This document shows positions 46,419-58,853 of a stretch of DNA of 64,000 bases, in pieces. How positions within the stretch are numbered: the stretch's first letter is position 1; the number at the start of each line of letters is the position of its first letter. A program made the position numbers and the translations under genes. The stretch covers positions 1 through 64,000 of the forward strand of contig JAHLKI010000014.1 of assembly GCA_025602905.1 (NCBI GenBank), written 5' to 3'. The notes under the pieces are model-generated. The model was not told where the DNA came from, ran no database searches, and was given only the letters and a program-made list of their open reading frames with translations. The DNA comes from Phlyctochytrium arcticum. Lineage: Eukaryota > Chytridiomycota > Chytridiomycetes > Chytridiales > Chytridiaceae.

Positions 46419-49400
46419 ATGGGAGCGATAGCAGACCAGGAAAAAGACGACATTTTTGGGACAATGGGTGCGTTCGGAATTGATTGGTTCTCTTTGTACC
46501 CTCGAGTATGGCAATGAGAATGCAATCAAGATGATCGCTGCCCAGTCCATGGCAAAATTAGGGGTATAGCAGGCCGGTTCATTTGAGGGCGAGCGACCAG
46601 CAGGGCGACCTGCAGGGCGACGAGAGTATCTGGAGGATCGCGTGTTTCTGCACGACAAGATTCAAGATTTGCTTTTACTCCGCGAAGCCCTTGAAATCAT
46701 AATTTACCGTAGTCCGTACCTGAAATACTTTGCTCTGCGGATCCATTGCATATATGCTTGCTGAAAGCACTAAGAACAATGTTCCAACGGTGACTGATCT
46801 AATTGAGGATTGCAAGGTAAATTTATGTTCAAGCAATCTTGGTTTTATCTCGGGACTTACGAATCTGCAGAGCCAAGTCTTTGCCAGTGGGCCAAAGTAT
46901 GTGGACTACGACAATATGGGACGGCTTTTTCTGATGCAGTTTGCATTGGCGTTACAGGGGTTTGCTTTCACGACATGGACGACGTTCTTTACAAGTACAG
47001 TTAACGGACCTGCGTCAAACCCTTCGGCGCAACGACGCGGATGATACCTCGACCAAAGCAACCGCAACTAACCGTCATGAAGAGCATGTAGCTGTTTTGG
47101 ACCTTATGCTACTACTAAATCAGGTACTTTGTTTGTAACTGTTCGCTCTGTCGGCCAAGTAATGAACCAGATTAGCTGCACCTCTTACTAGACGAATTCG
47201 ACTCACAAATGGCCACAGCAGACTTAGTGCCCTCCGCGCAGCTTATGATTCGAATGGTATCGGATGGAAAATTTCTACTGAGGTAGTAGGTACTGACAGT
47301 CCCCTATTCTAGCGCGAGATATTGGACAGATGCCGGCAATTTCGCTCAATACCTGATTATTCCCAGAATGTAGTTGAACATCTGCAGGTAGGTCATTCGC
47401 AGGTACAAACGCCGCTTATCACTGACGTATACGTGTATATGAGCAGAAGGGCGTACTTGCGCGAAACTCCCTGTTGCAACAGACATTGGAGGATTACTTT
47501 GCTGTCATGTTCAACTTTTCTCAAACACAACGTCATTATGAGTTAAAATTTACCCCATCCCTCCGAGGTAATTTCATAGAAGAAGCAATCGGAGACACGA
47601 CCCTGCAACTAATTACATCAGGCAGCCCAACCTATAATCTTCACGAATTCTTACTGAACGTGGCGGATGTACTGCGCGCCATCAAAACGTGCGGAGGCCT
47701 TCCAACTTTCCTAGCTCGTTTCGCGACTCGAATGTCCCGAAATTTTATTTCCCCTATCACTCACGACTGCTCCCTCGACCTAACGATCCACCAAACAAAG
47801 TTCTCCCGTATCGTAATTTTACGGCCGAAGCAGCAACTTGGGGTAGAACCTCCATCAAAAACAGTTTTGACGTCAATTGCAGGCATGTACTTCTATCTCT
47901 CATCCAAATCATATACCATAACTCAATGTGTCTTCAGATTGCGGTTTCGCTCTGAGAAAACTGGTACAGCTCTCAACATATTTAAAAGATTTTCTCACGC
48001 AAGATGCTACTGCCACGGATGCGGAAGAGGTACTGGATACTTTCTCGCTATTTTGGGAAAGAGAGTGCACAGCGCATATACGCGATATGTATGCGGCAGT
48101 TGTCAGCAGCCCTTCCGTGCAAGCAGGACTATCTTCATCGATAGCCGACATCGCCAACGACATCCAGGGCTTTATCACGGACTGCCAACTGCAGGGTGAG
48201 TCGTTAATCCCTAGTCGTAATTCTTCTGCTAATGTTACTAGGTTTGAAATGTGAACCAATGGAGGGATTTACGAGTTTCATGACCAGACTGACCGAAAGG
48301 ATGAAAAATAAGGAGCGAGCAAGTCACTTGAAGTACATTAAAAGTGTGCTGACCACCCCTGAGGTGAATACGATTCAAGTTCCTGGGAAAATGGAGAAAG
48401 GTGCTGCTATTGTATTCAAAATTCGCAGACGTCATGGAAATAGTTATTAAAAAGCAACTTAGGAGACGTCTTCAGCCAGGGAATAGCGACTACCGATCCA
48501 GCCAAGCAAGAAATCGGCAGAAGTGATTCGGAGGTGTCAGAATCCAAATTCAACTTTCCGGCCTGCCGCGTTTCGGTGCAGGTGCACACTTTGGTTGAAA
48601 TGGCTCACAACGCATTCCAAAATTTGGATGAGAAAAGCAAGGACTGGTACGTTTTGACTGGTCGGGGATACACTGATCACCTAGGCTTATTAATTCAATA
48701 TGTTCAGCAACTCTTCCGCTTACTATGCAGTAAGGGACATTCTGGACAGTTTTCGTGCTCTGCTCCTCGCTGACGAAGGCCACATGTCGCACGACAATTT
48801 GGCCGGTTCGGCCGTGTTTTACAACAATTGCGAGTACATATGTTTCCACCTTATCATTCTCGTGTTTAAGCACAAAGGGTCACTTGCCTATCCATTGAAC
48901 CAGATGGGTTCCTTCCTGGACCTGATTCCGGAATTCCGCTCTTTGGGAGAGTCCTGTTTTCGAAAACAAATGGTACGGCAGGAAGAGTATTCTGTTCAAA
49001 ACAGCGAAGGCATCTAACCGGGGCGATAGAGAAGGCAAAGGTCGCAGCTACTCACGTCCCTTGAGACGTTAACTTTTTGTGAAGTTGATGACAATATCCC
49101 TTGTCAAGCGGAAACGGCCATGAATAGTGCTCTGAATCAATATAGTGAGCTTTGCCGTACCTGGAAGGTAAGCTCTTATCCGGAATGTTTCATGCAAAGT
49201 GGCCTTCTGATTGGCATCTAGCTTCTCCTGGCAGAAGACTTTTTTTTGAAGGCGATCGGTCAACTGTTGGACGCCTTCCTAAAGGTCCTTTTAGAAAAGC
49301 TGAGGCTGTTGACCACATGGTCCGATACTGATGGGCACCAGATCCGCTACATCTTGGCACTCGCCGAACGGGTGGTACCCTTCTTCTCTAAAATCGTTGA

Positions 49401-49597
49401 TCATCAAGAGATTCCTGTAGGTTTTGCCCTCGTGAATAACTTAAGCTAGTTTCTTAAGAGCCAATTAGATTTCCATATCCGACGTGTCGCACAACTGGCC
49501 CATCTACAAAGACATTTGCGCACTTCTGGCGGAGCAATCACAATCAAGATCTACCGACTTTGATCGCGTACGGACCACCCTTCTTGCCCTGAAATAA
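46419..49597 (+). CDS. ZW10-like NRZ/RZZ complex subunit
   Basis: ZW10 tethers Golgi-derived vesicles at the ER (NRZ complex) and, in animals, also serves the kinetochore checkpoint (RZZ). This gene has many short exons. The N-terminal part is poorly resolved (possible ATG 46419, then helical YLEDRVFLHDKIQDLLLLREA and TVTDLIEDCK, HEEHVAVLDLMLLLNQ). The second half is clear: LVQLSTYLKDFL, FNFPACRVSVQVHTLVEMA, a 66-bp intron, then AYYAVRDILDSFRALLLADE, GSAVFYNNCEYICFHLI, MGSFLDLIPEFRSLGESCF, TWKLLLAEDFFLKAIGQLLDAFL, LAERVVPFF and a final DFDRVRTTLLALK-stop at 49597. These match the order of human ZW10 (HHNNCMYIAHHL, FVDLVPGFRRLG). Total is about 750 residues. Budding yeast has only the remote relative Dsl1, so the strong resemblance to animal ZW10 is notable. 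Confidence 0.8.
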
Positions 49598-49649
49598 ATG
49601 GATTGACCATCCTCTTGCACTTAAATAGTTTTAATTGATTTTGTTGTAA

Positions 49650-50425
49650 ATTGTATACAGTTCTCTCATTTCTTCTTTTTCTTCTTCCCATCCCCACCTT
49701 CGGGTTTCTTCTTGAGTCCAGTGAGTACTGTCGTGGGAAGGCATTTGAGTTCGCTGCTCCATCATAAACAAAAATCACCCATACCTGAAACCCAGACGGT
49801 TTTGCCTCTCTTTGTCATTTCTTCTTCTCGAGCAATCTTCTTCTCTTTCCATTGGTCAACCAAGTTCAAGGCCTTCAATCTTGTATCTTGCTTGGCAAGC
49901 TCAGGGATGTTGATATCGGGGGGATAGTACGTGAGTAATGCTTGACGGCGTGAAACTGGCGATAAACTGATTGGCAGCTTTGAAGATCGGACTGCGGGTA
50001 AGCTACGTTGAAGAAGGTGCAGAGCTTGCGACCTTGCCGCTTCCGGCGGGATAACAAGTTTCATTGCGTAAACCCAGTGCTGTGTTGCAACAAGAATCCT
50101 CGGAGAATGGCCAACTGTAAATTTCCTCTCGACAGGCAAGTGGCTGGTTACTCAATTGAAACTTACAATCGCGAATCGTGAGACTTTGTTCCATTCCCAA
50201 ATTTCCAGTCACAATCGTCTGTCACTATCGATACGAGCAACCATCTGGAAGAGTGTTTGGGGTTAACACAATCTTATAGAATATGCTTTCCAAAAGAGGG
50301 TAGGCTGCATACTGCCGCTGTCGTCGGCAGGGTCTCCTGATCGCTTTGTCTATGTCAAAGAGCGTTTCGCGAAGAACATTAGTCTTAGGACAGGCAAGAA
50401 GGTCAAGTTTTCTGCGTCTGGGCAC
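49650..50425 (-). CDS. unidentified small basic protein
   Basis: Two coding-like exons are visible: RRRKLDLLACPKTNVLRETL (about 50420-50290), and ATQHWVYAMKLVIPPEAARS through LKALNLVDQWKEKKIAREEE to MTKRGKTVWV (about 50120-49780). A last exon probably ends in a Lys-rich tail (LKKKPEGGDGKKKKK, near 49720-49680). The exon order and the initiator ATG are not certain. Basic composition and small size would suit a mitochondrial ribosomal or nucleolar protein, but I recognise no family. It is tail to tail with ZW10. Confidence 0.4.
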
Positions 50426-50630
50426 GGGTATTAAGAATCAATATCACTCAGATGAATTAAGCAATACCGATTTATTGGCTTGAATTAGTCCTGCCACTCA
50501 GTCCTAGTTGGATATTGCGTAAAATTTATGCACGTTTCCTGTTTCAATGCGGGATCTCTATCAGTGAACTATACTGTCGGGACCATGAACTGTCATCCAA
50601 TCTCTCAAACTCCGGAAATGGCAATTAAAC

Positions 50631-52055
50631 TTAGTGATTAACAAGAAAGGATAATAAATCACTAAGTGACACGATGCCTTTCAACTTCTTGTTATCGACC
50701 ACAATAAATCGATGAACAGGCATGCGTCGTATCGTCTCCAGAAGATGTCCAAGGGTATCATTTGTTGTACATGTATGTATGCCTTCAAAATCCTTTGCGA
50801 ACATGTTAGCGATAGGCCTAAAGTCCATGAGGAGAGGACAAAATACCGGGGATCGTTTTGCCAACGCATCACTGACAGGCATCTCCAGGTCATAATACGC
50901 CCCCTCTTTTGCTAGCATCTAGAGTGTGCATTAAGTAAAAATGCACATAGGTCGCGCACCCCACTACCCACCAGAACATCGTATTTTTCATATACGTCCA
51001 ATACATGATCTACGTTCAATAAACATTCAAAATGCATCCGAGAAAGTAAGAGGTGTCTTTGCTGCCCACTTACCATTTTGATCTACGATTGGCACGGCCG
51101 AGATTTGGCGGTCAATAAAAAGATTCAAGACCGTGATCAGGGAAGTGCTCGCAGTAGCGGTCGCCAGTTGGGTAAAGGTACCGATGCCTAGATCTTTCAG
51201 AGTGACCTCATACTGCGTAACTTGCGGCGCCTAAAACCTTGGATGATGAGAATGGGATTTGTAGTAAAACACGCGCGCAGGATTTCTCATACGTTCGCAG
51301 CTAGGTACTTTAGGATTTTATACTGCGTGACAACTGAGACGATGGTTTCCTGGTCGCCACTCTTCTCAATTAACGGCAATCGATGCAGGTGGTCAGCAAG
51401 CAGGGATGTGCTAGCTGAACGCGTCAAGGGATAAGTACGTGGTTGAGCAGTGTCCGGACTAGTGTGCGAGGTCAAGATTCAACGGCTTACCTTCGTATAG
51501 CGTTTGCATGGGATGTATTGCAATGTTGTGGCTGCGTAAGACTTCCATTTTCAATTCAATGTCTGTTGAGGGATTACTTCTGATGTCTACGACAACCCCC
51601 AGTAGCTCGACGGACCCTTTAACCCTGATATTTGCAGCTGCTCAATTTCTTCTAACGCCGAGTCGAATGATGTATGGTAGTAGTAATATCGGATCAGATG
51701 AAGGAAATCGGTCACTGTTGGTCAAATGTGAGTTGATGTCGAGAAGGCATAGCGAGAAGTAGTTCCTACCAGTTAACATTCCTGCGAACTTTTGCTGCCG
51801 GGAGTCCCATAATGGTGCCGACTGAACTCCTGATCAATTGCAAGGCCGAAAATCAGTCGAAATGGTCTTGCAGGACGGTTGGTCCAACTCTCCAAGCAAC
51901 TCACCATGCTGAAGGAGCGCGGCCAGAGCCTTCTTTACAAGCAGAGAAACGTCAAAGACAATCACCTTGTAGCTGACCGGCAGCAAGTCATAACAGGTGT
52001 GCCGCCTCAGAGCATCTGCTGCTCCTCTGATACCGGCCGCACCAGTCGTAGTCAT
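50631..52055 (-). CDS. SNF4: AMP-activated kinase gamma subunit (Snf4 type)
   Basis: This is the nucleotide-sensing subunit of the Snf1/AMPK energy-stress kinase, with four CBS motifs in two Bateman domains. ATG 52055: MTTTGAAGIRGAADALRRH, then HTCYDLLPVSYKVIVFDVSL and VKKALAALLQHG, the family start, with PLWDSRQQKFAGML after an intron. Further exons: ASTSLLADHLHRLPLIEKSG and VTQYKILKYLAAN (CBS2), DLGIGTFTQLATATAS and FIDRQISAVPIVDQNG (CBS3), LAKEGAYYDLEMPVSDAL, and CTTNDTLGHLLETIRRMPVH with RFIVVDNKKLKGIVSLSDLL (CBS4), stop at 50631. The His-Arg of CBS2/CBS4 (HRLP, VHRF) that bind nucleotide phosphates are present. Introns are numerous; small exons between are approximate. Full length, about 330 residues. 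Confidence 0.93.
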
Positions 52056-52269
52056 TGGCTTTCGAAAAGTTGGAATTCAAGCATTCTCTGCCCACGTCAC
52101 AAGACCACGCTTTGGATTTGACAGTTTTGACAGGTTTTGACTTTTCCGCGGAAAGTGGAGAACAACTCGGTGAAAGAGCAAAGTTATGGTATAAAACATT
52201 GCACTTTGTCATAAAGCATACTTTGGGCTGATCAAAAAGTATACTAGTCCTTTCTTACTGGGCGGAATT

Positions 52270-53449
52270 CAAGCTCTTCAACCAAGGAAAAAGTGAAGGA
52301 ATTCATAGCGATCACTAATAGCAGGTGTGAAAAAGCTGCACAATAATGGTCAACATTCTCTAATCAAAAATCCACCTTATTGCTTTTAGCGAAAAGATTG
52401 CCACAAAGTTACTTAAAGAAAATGGTACTGCTTCTGTCGGCCCTATATCATCCTGGCATCAAGTCTGAACCATGTGATTGACAGGTTGGAATACGGATGT
52501 CGCAATTGATCAATACTATGCACAACAAGGAACAGAAAGTGTCTCGGCCTCCAGCACGGTTGACCGGCAGAAGCTGGACGCCTTGTTCAACAACTATAAG
52601 GGTACGATGAAGACTACTAGCAGGCGCCCAATTTTCTGGATCCATTGATCAATGTTTACTCAGACAAGAATACGGATGCAATCCTCGTAGAAGGCACGGA
52701 GACGTTGTGCAGTAAGTGTGTATGACTGCTGATGATACAGATGGAGGACTAAGATTGTGTCAGCGCAGATGACTTGCAAATAGATCCTATGGATGTTGTC
52801 ACATTGGTCTTGGCTTGGCATCTGCAATGCCCGCGCATGTGCGAATTCCGTCGAGCGGGATGGCTAGCTGGATGGACGAAACTCTGGTACCTATGAATCA
52901 TTCATTTTGGAAACAGGGCTTTGGTTAAACTTGGAAATGCCCAGTTGTGATAGCATAGAAAAGATGCGGGCCGTCTTGCCTTCACTACGGGAGGAGCTTG
53001 ATGATCCTGCCAAGTTCAAGGATATATACCACTTTACGTTTCAATTTGCCCGCTCGGAGGGCCAGAAAGGGTTGGGTAAGTTACTTCCTTTTAGTGCATT
53101 ATACGACAGTGTAGCTCAATCAAAGTGCAGGATTAGAGACTGCGATTGCTTTTTGGCAACTTTTGCTTGCAAAGTCATTCTCCCGCTTGGATCTGTGGGT
53201 AGAATTCCTGACAACGCAACACAAAAAGGACATCAGTAAAGATACCTGGAACCTCGTAAGGGCCATGAAAAGTATCGGAACATTGGAATCACAAAACTAA
53301 TTGGTGAATCTTTTTGTGGCATATAGTTTCTGGAATTTATCCGTACGACGGATGGAAAATTGGAGAATCACGACAAGGATGGCGCGTGGCCAGTACTCAT
53401 TGATTCATTTGTAGATTATGTTCAAAGCAAAGAAAGTTCTGCATCTTAG
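52270..53449 (+). CDS. DCN1: DCN1-like neddylation E3 protein
   Basis: DCN1 proteins promote Nedd8 transfer from Ubc12 to cullins. The first clear exon reads [16 protein letters not shown] (about 52281-52322). An intron leads to [13 protein letters not shown], then [16 protein letters not shown], together a UBA domain. The PONY (Cul-binding) domain follows over several exons: [130 protein letters not shown] and [18 protein letters not shown], stop at 53449. [14 protein letters not shown] (family [14 protein letters not shown]) is diagnostic. The very N-terminus is not resolved; a small first exon lies upstream. It diverges from the AMPK gamma gene within about 230 bp. Confidence 0.92.
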
Positions 53450-53543
53450 TAAACCGTTCAATGAATACAATTGAATTGACCATGAACTTTTGACAAACGT
53501 TTTGAATGAGACGCCCGTGTGAGTCCAAAAATTGCAGGGTCAA

Positions 53544-55524
53544 TTATGAAGCAGACACAATTGGATCAGGATGATTTTTAACAGTGAGTTCCCGGTAATA
53601 CGAAAATCTGTTATCCCCAAACGCGATCGAGCTGCCTTTCAGGTTTTTACTCTGCGCTCGCCCGGACGAGATACCACCGTTTCCAGACGAGGGCGACGGC
53701 ACAAAGTTGAGACCATCTCGCATTTTGAAAAATGTGTTGGTGGAAGTACTGTACATGTTGTTATGATCCCCATTGAAGGCTGAGCTTCGGATCGGGAACA
53801 GCAGCCGCTTTTCGGCGCTGACTCGCGGGGTCGCGTCGTACCTGGTATGACGGGCCAAGGGCATGTCAGAAGGTGGCTCGCGGAAATGGGCTTTTTGGGT
53901 ACTCTCCGCCTCGCGCATGTTGAAGCAAGCGGGATTGGCATTTAGTGTTCCATTCGTATGGGGTGGGCGATACCTGACTGCGCCGGCATGGTCCATGTTG
54001 TGCGGCAAGTAGGCTGTATGACTGGATGTTTGAAATCGCTCAGAGGCGGGCTGCTCATCCTCGTCATGGGAAAACCGGAAACTCGATTTGGTAATGTTGG
54101 CCCCCAGGATGGGATGAGGAATCATTTTGAAGTCCGGGTGCCCTTTGAAGAATACATGGTTGGTGGTGTCGGCGTTGCCAGTGTTGAAGTATCGGTTGTC
54201 TCCATTGGGTATAGAAGAGGTCGTCATGCGCGCGCCTTTCTGAGCGCTATTTTCGGCCACATTTCCTTCGTCCTGGATGTAACCGGCAGCCGGTTTGGAG
54301 CTACGATCATCGCTTGTCGTTGGATCCCGGAAATCCGCGTTATTGGTCGACGACAAGCCAGCCAGAAATCCTGTATCGGGTCGAATGGCCTTTCGAACTC
54401 CAGATTTACTATTGATCCGATCGGCCACTGATGATCGAAGCGCTTGGCGCGCATGCTGGGCACTATCATTGTTGGCCAAAAAATCTTGGCGATAGACTGT
54501 CGCAGCAGTAGCCCGATTCGCGGCCCCGGCATCACCTATCGCAATGGAACTTTTATGTTGCGTCCGCGAATGCTGCGCATTGATGCTTCCCTCGGAGGCA
54601 TTGGACAATGGACCATCGGTAGCAGCGCGCGGGACGTACGTGCTAGCCGAAGCCGTCACATAACTCCCGGGACCCCCAAACTGCGCGTCTTTGCCCAAAA
54701 GGTGATCCGTAACTTTATAGTGCGACGGCCGTTCCGCGCGCTCATACGCGCGTGCCCCATGGTTCACAAACGACTGTTTGGCCAACGACTCATTGTTTTG
54801 GACTTTGGCCGGGTCACCCTGAGGAATATCGCTCGCTCGGTTATTCGCGCAGTACTTGTTGGCGCGGCCCCGGACATCAGCGACATCTGTCGAGTCCATG
54901 GCGGTATAAGTCATTTGATGGGTAGTGCGGTATTCGTGAAAGCGGCGATCATCGATGGGCAGATCCTGCCGGGTTTGGAGGCCGACATGGGCAGAGGTCA
55001 TGGCGGTCAGTGGCTTGAAGTGAAATTGTTGGGCTGGAGTCAGGTTGTGGAAATTGGAAGGGTCAACTAAACCAAGCATCAGACATCCGGGTTTTATGGG
55101 CATTCCTTGTTGCATACAGGTACTTACGCGTGGGGCAGTCCTCCTCGGGTTGGACAGGCTGCTGATAACTCGCTCCCGTCACACTCTGAAACCGCGACGC
55201 ACACACTTTACTCGGATCCCCAAACGTAATATACGCTTCCTTCTTATCCGACGTATTAATCCCCAACGGTAGTCCAGCCGGCACCGTCCGATCCTGCTCG
55301 CGCTGCTGATCCACCCGCGCTTGCCCGACCGCCGGGGTATACTCGGCCGTCATGGTCGTAAGATAATGCTCGGGATCATGGGGGAGATGCTCGCTGCCGA
55401 ATGTAATATCGGAGGGACCTTTTTTGGGGTGACCTGCTCGTTTCCATTTTGAGAGACGTTCACGTTGGAGAGGGACTTGATGGAGGATTTTGATGGGTGG
55501 GACGAGTGGATTTGATTGCCTCAT
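53544..55524 (-). CDS. axonemal microtubule-associated protein candidate (SAXO-like)
   Basis: From ATG 55524 (MRQSNPLVPPIKILHQ), about 630 residues in two exons (intron about 55130-55067, joining EEDCPT to LDPSNFHNL). The sequence carries a spaced repeat with a core S/D-x-I-x-F-G-D/S: DITFGSEHLP, AYITFGDPSK, SSIAIGDAG, SSIPNGDNRY, SSIAFGDNRF. Between repeats are Y/F-rich segments (QSVTGASYQQP, RRFHEYRTTHQMTYTA, YRQDFL). Low hydrophobicity, many Asn/Ser/Arg, no transmembrane segment. This is the look of axonemal microtubule-inner or SAXO-type proteins (for example SAXO4/PPP1R32) found in flagellated organisms and absent from fungi that lost flagella. The assignment rests on repeat style, not on a profile search. 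If right, the organism makes zoospores. Confidence 0.5.
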
Positions 55525-56159
55525 TTCTATGTTTGTTTTATGCTCTTTGGACAAATCTATAGTCCAAAAGCAAAAGCCTCGGATTCTCGAAATGGAAGTT
55601 TTTAATTGCTTAAGCAATCGGGCGGAAAAAAGGGAGGGAAAAAAAAGGTTAAGTAAAATCGTCCATGAGGTTAACTTTAACCTGTTTAGAAGTTCTTTTA
55701 TTGTCATACAGGCTGATGTACGAATCTCTTGAGCAACTTCAATTTTCCAAGATGGACTCATATCGCATCTGTGAATACAGGACAGACTGTTCAGTGGTTA
55801 AATACGCTTACCCCCAATGTAATCGCTGAATTTTGATCATGTAAAACTAAGGAAATTGGGCATGATTGTAGAACTTACAAGAAATTTCGTCTATGATCTT
55901 CTCAGAGTCTTTCCCATCATCGTCGTCGTCGGAAGAGATGTAAAGGTCAAAGTTTTCCCACAGGTCTGCGCAGTCGCACATTTCATCTGGTTACAAAAAA
56001 CCGGATCGAGGGCAAGTGACTTTGCACCATTCAAACTTTTTGGAACGCACCAAAAAGTTTGCACAAAACGAAACGGACATTCAGGGAATATATAGCGGGG
56101 AGTGTCCACCATATAGATACCAAAAAAACACGATACGGATAAAGAAGGGTGGGGGGATT

Positions 56160-58501
56160 ATGGTGTCAGTGGACGGGCCTCTTCCGTGGTCGCAAGAGAG
56201 CAGTCAACAACAGTCATTCAAGACGCCAAAATCCGTCCGGTTTGATATGCCCGTGAAGCAAGTACAGAATGCAGGGTCGATGACTATGACGATGACGACG
56301 ACGGCGGCGGCGGCGAGTGCGGCGGTAAAAGTGTTGGATAGTTTGGCTGCGATTCAAGAGTATGTGGCTAAAGCCCTGCATGCTCGACAAAGTGTGAGTT
56401 TTTATGGGGGTCTTTTTCATTTCGTTATGCCCAAATACTAAAACAATCCCTAACAGAAAGAGTCCAATGCCTACTTTGACCTAATCGACCTCCTCTCCCG
56501 ACGATCTCCAGACCCGGGCGCCATACCCCCGCAATACTACATGTACTGGCTAAGCGCCTTTTCCCAGAGCGTGTCAAGTCTTCCGAGTCAATGCAGTGCA
56601 TTGGTGAATACGATTATTAGTTTGGACTGGACGGGGGAGAATGAACAAGTTGCGCATGCGTTTGGCCAGTTTTTGGAGAATTTGGTTAGTGCGCATGCCG
56701 TGCATGTCTTGGCTGTTACCAAGATGCTCGTGATCCAGCTCAGAGCCGGTATGTTTATTTTCAGATTTTTGTACATATTCGATGATGGACCATCTAAACA
56801 TTTTCTGTGTTTTATCCAGCTCCCAAATCCTCGTCTATACCCCCAGCAGCCCATTTCCGCCGGGTTCACTCCATGCTCCGCAATGTCCTCGCCCTCATCC
56901 CCACCGGCCCCTCCTTTATGATCCCCATCCTGACCGAGAATTTCCCGCACAAGACGGAAAGTCTCGAAACCCACATTTATTACCTGCAAAATATGCTGCA
57001 TTTATTGCAGTACGCCCCTGTGCTGCGGAACCAGGCCATCTCGTTAATCATTGATCGGATCGTGCAGGTGGATGTCGAGATTCAAGTGGATTTGGATGAA
57101 TTGGACGATGACGTATGGGAGGCCGTGCAGCGGTCCGTGTTTACCGTAGATATAGAAAACCCGGAAAGTGTCTGGAACCAGGCCCGAGTCCCCAGCGACC
57201 CCAACCGCGCGTCTGATTCCGATTCCGAGGAAGAAGATGAAGAAGTAGACGATATCGCGTTTGATTCCGATGACGAGGACGAGAATGTGACGCCCATCGC
57301 TGCCGATTTCAAACTGATGGTGGAGAAACTGGATGCCATGTTACGACTCATGTTTCAGTATATCCATGATTTCGCGGCCCAAACTGCCAATGAGCCCGCC
57401 CGGTTATTGCAGTTGTTTGAAGTGATGCTGGATATATTTGATCGGACAGTGCTCTCTACGCATCGCCTGAGGTGTACGCAGTACCTCTGGTTCTATGCTT
57501 GTTCCCTGGACCCCGCCTTCCCCGAACTCTTCTTGGGTTTGTTAATTTCTCGGTTATTTACGTTTTCGTCACCGACCGTCATTCGCGTCTCGGCCGCCGC
57601 CTACCTGGGCAGTTTTATCGCCCGGGCCAAATTCGTGCCGTTGGCGTCTGTCCGCACCTGTCTCAAACTCCTTGTCGAGAAATCCCTGGCGTATGTCGAG
57701 TTGTACGATACACCGGCGACAGTCGTGCAACCGGATGCGGACCGGTTTGGCGTGTTTTATGCGATGGTGCAGGCCATTGTGTATGTGTTTTGCTTTCGGT
57801 GGCGGGAGTTGGTGGGCAGTGGGAGTGGGGGACGGGTGGGGTATGGGATGTTGCCGCCAGAAATGACTGGGTTTCAACGCGTCCTCATGAGTCGTTTTGC
57901 TCCGCTTAGGGTATGTCTTGAATCTCTTCTACGAGTACTTGTATAAACTCATGTTTTTGCTCCACATTAGGTCTGCTCAAAAGCCATTGTGACTGAATTT
58001 GCGCGAATCACGCATTCATTGGATATTATGTACTGCTACCCTCTAATTGACCGCTCCGCACCCTCCCGCTCCACTTCTGCCACCGACCTCTCCTCCATCA
58101 TCACTTCATCAACAACATACCCCCCACCTTTAACCCGCTCGCAAACGGCCACCGACTCCCTGGTCCATCAACACCAACAACCCACGCATTCCACCCTCAA
58201 ACCGACCATCCGCCTCGACGCCTTTTTCCCGTTCGACCCTGTCGCCCTCCCCGTCTCCAAACAGTTTATTGACGGGCTATACCAAGAATGGAAGAATGAA
58301 GACGGGGACGATTCTGAGCCTGATGGACAAGAAGATTCGTCGGACTCTGATGATGATGATGATATGATGATGAGTAAATCTCCACCGTCCTTTATGAATG
58401 CTCATCCGTCGGCGACGTTGCAGGTGCCTGGACGGGCTACGAGGATGGATGAGGGAGATGTGGAGGGGATGAGTACGTCGTTTGAGAGTTGGAAGATGTG
58501 A
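56160..58501 (+). CDS. RRN3: RNA polymerase I initiation factor RRN3 (TIF-IA)
   Basis: Rrn3 binds Pol I in the nucleolus and makes it able to start rRNA transcription, a point of growth control. Five exons: MVSVDGPLPWSQ...SLAAIQEYVAKALHARQS; KESNAYFDLIDLLSRRSPDP to VIQLRA; then APKSSSIPPAAHFRRVHSML through LIPTGPSFMIPILTENFPHK; and AIVTEFARITHSLDIMYCYP. HEAT-repeat helices of Rrn3 are evident: YLQNMLHLLQYAPVLRNQAI, VQVDVEIQVDLDEL, LMFQYIHDF, TQYLWFYACSLDPAF, VIRVSAAAYLGSFIARAKFV and VQAIVYVFCFRWREL. An acidic loop (SDSDSEEEDEEVDD) sits at the usual place. The tail has a DSSDSDDDDD run and ends ESWKM. About 710 residues. The gene is GC-richer than its neighbours. Confidence 0.95.
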
Positions 58502-58853
58502 TTTGGGTTAGGTTGGTTGGGGCGTAGTTTGTTGGTTGTACATACTTTTCTTTATTTGCATTTTATTTTTGTAATTTTTATTCGTTTCAATTCCATGTGT
58601 TCTTATTTGTTGTTTGCTACTGAGGGGGCGGTGAGGGGCCGGTGAACCGTGGCGACAGGTCAACACTGGAGACCTATGTATGAGACTGGTTCATTATCCC
58701 GCGACGATAACCAAAGCCTGAACAACACTGTACTGGCAGAAAGGCTTTGATACCGCACACTCGGTCATTTTAAACCCCAGCGCCTGGAGAGGTTTCTGAT
58801 GCCGATGGGTGCGTGGGAATAAAAGGAAGCTCACAACTGGTAGACACGTTACG
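58502..58853. other. intergenic spacer
   Basis: The 3' flanks of RRN3 and the rhodanese-like gene. T-rich at 58540-58620. I looked here for the missing HC-x5-R catalytic loop of the rhodanese-like gene and did not find it. Confidence 0.4.

Noticed and set aside
53958..55070. Long plus-strand frames within the axonemal-type gene.
   Set aside because: They are antisense to a longer frame with repeated motifs and a clean intron; codon pattern favours the minus strand.
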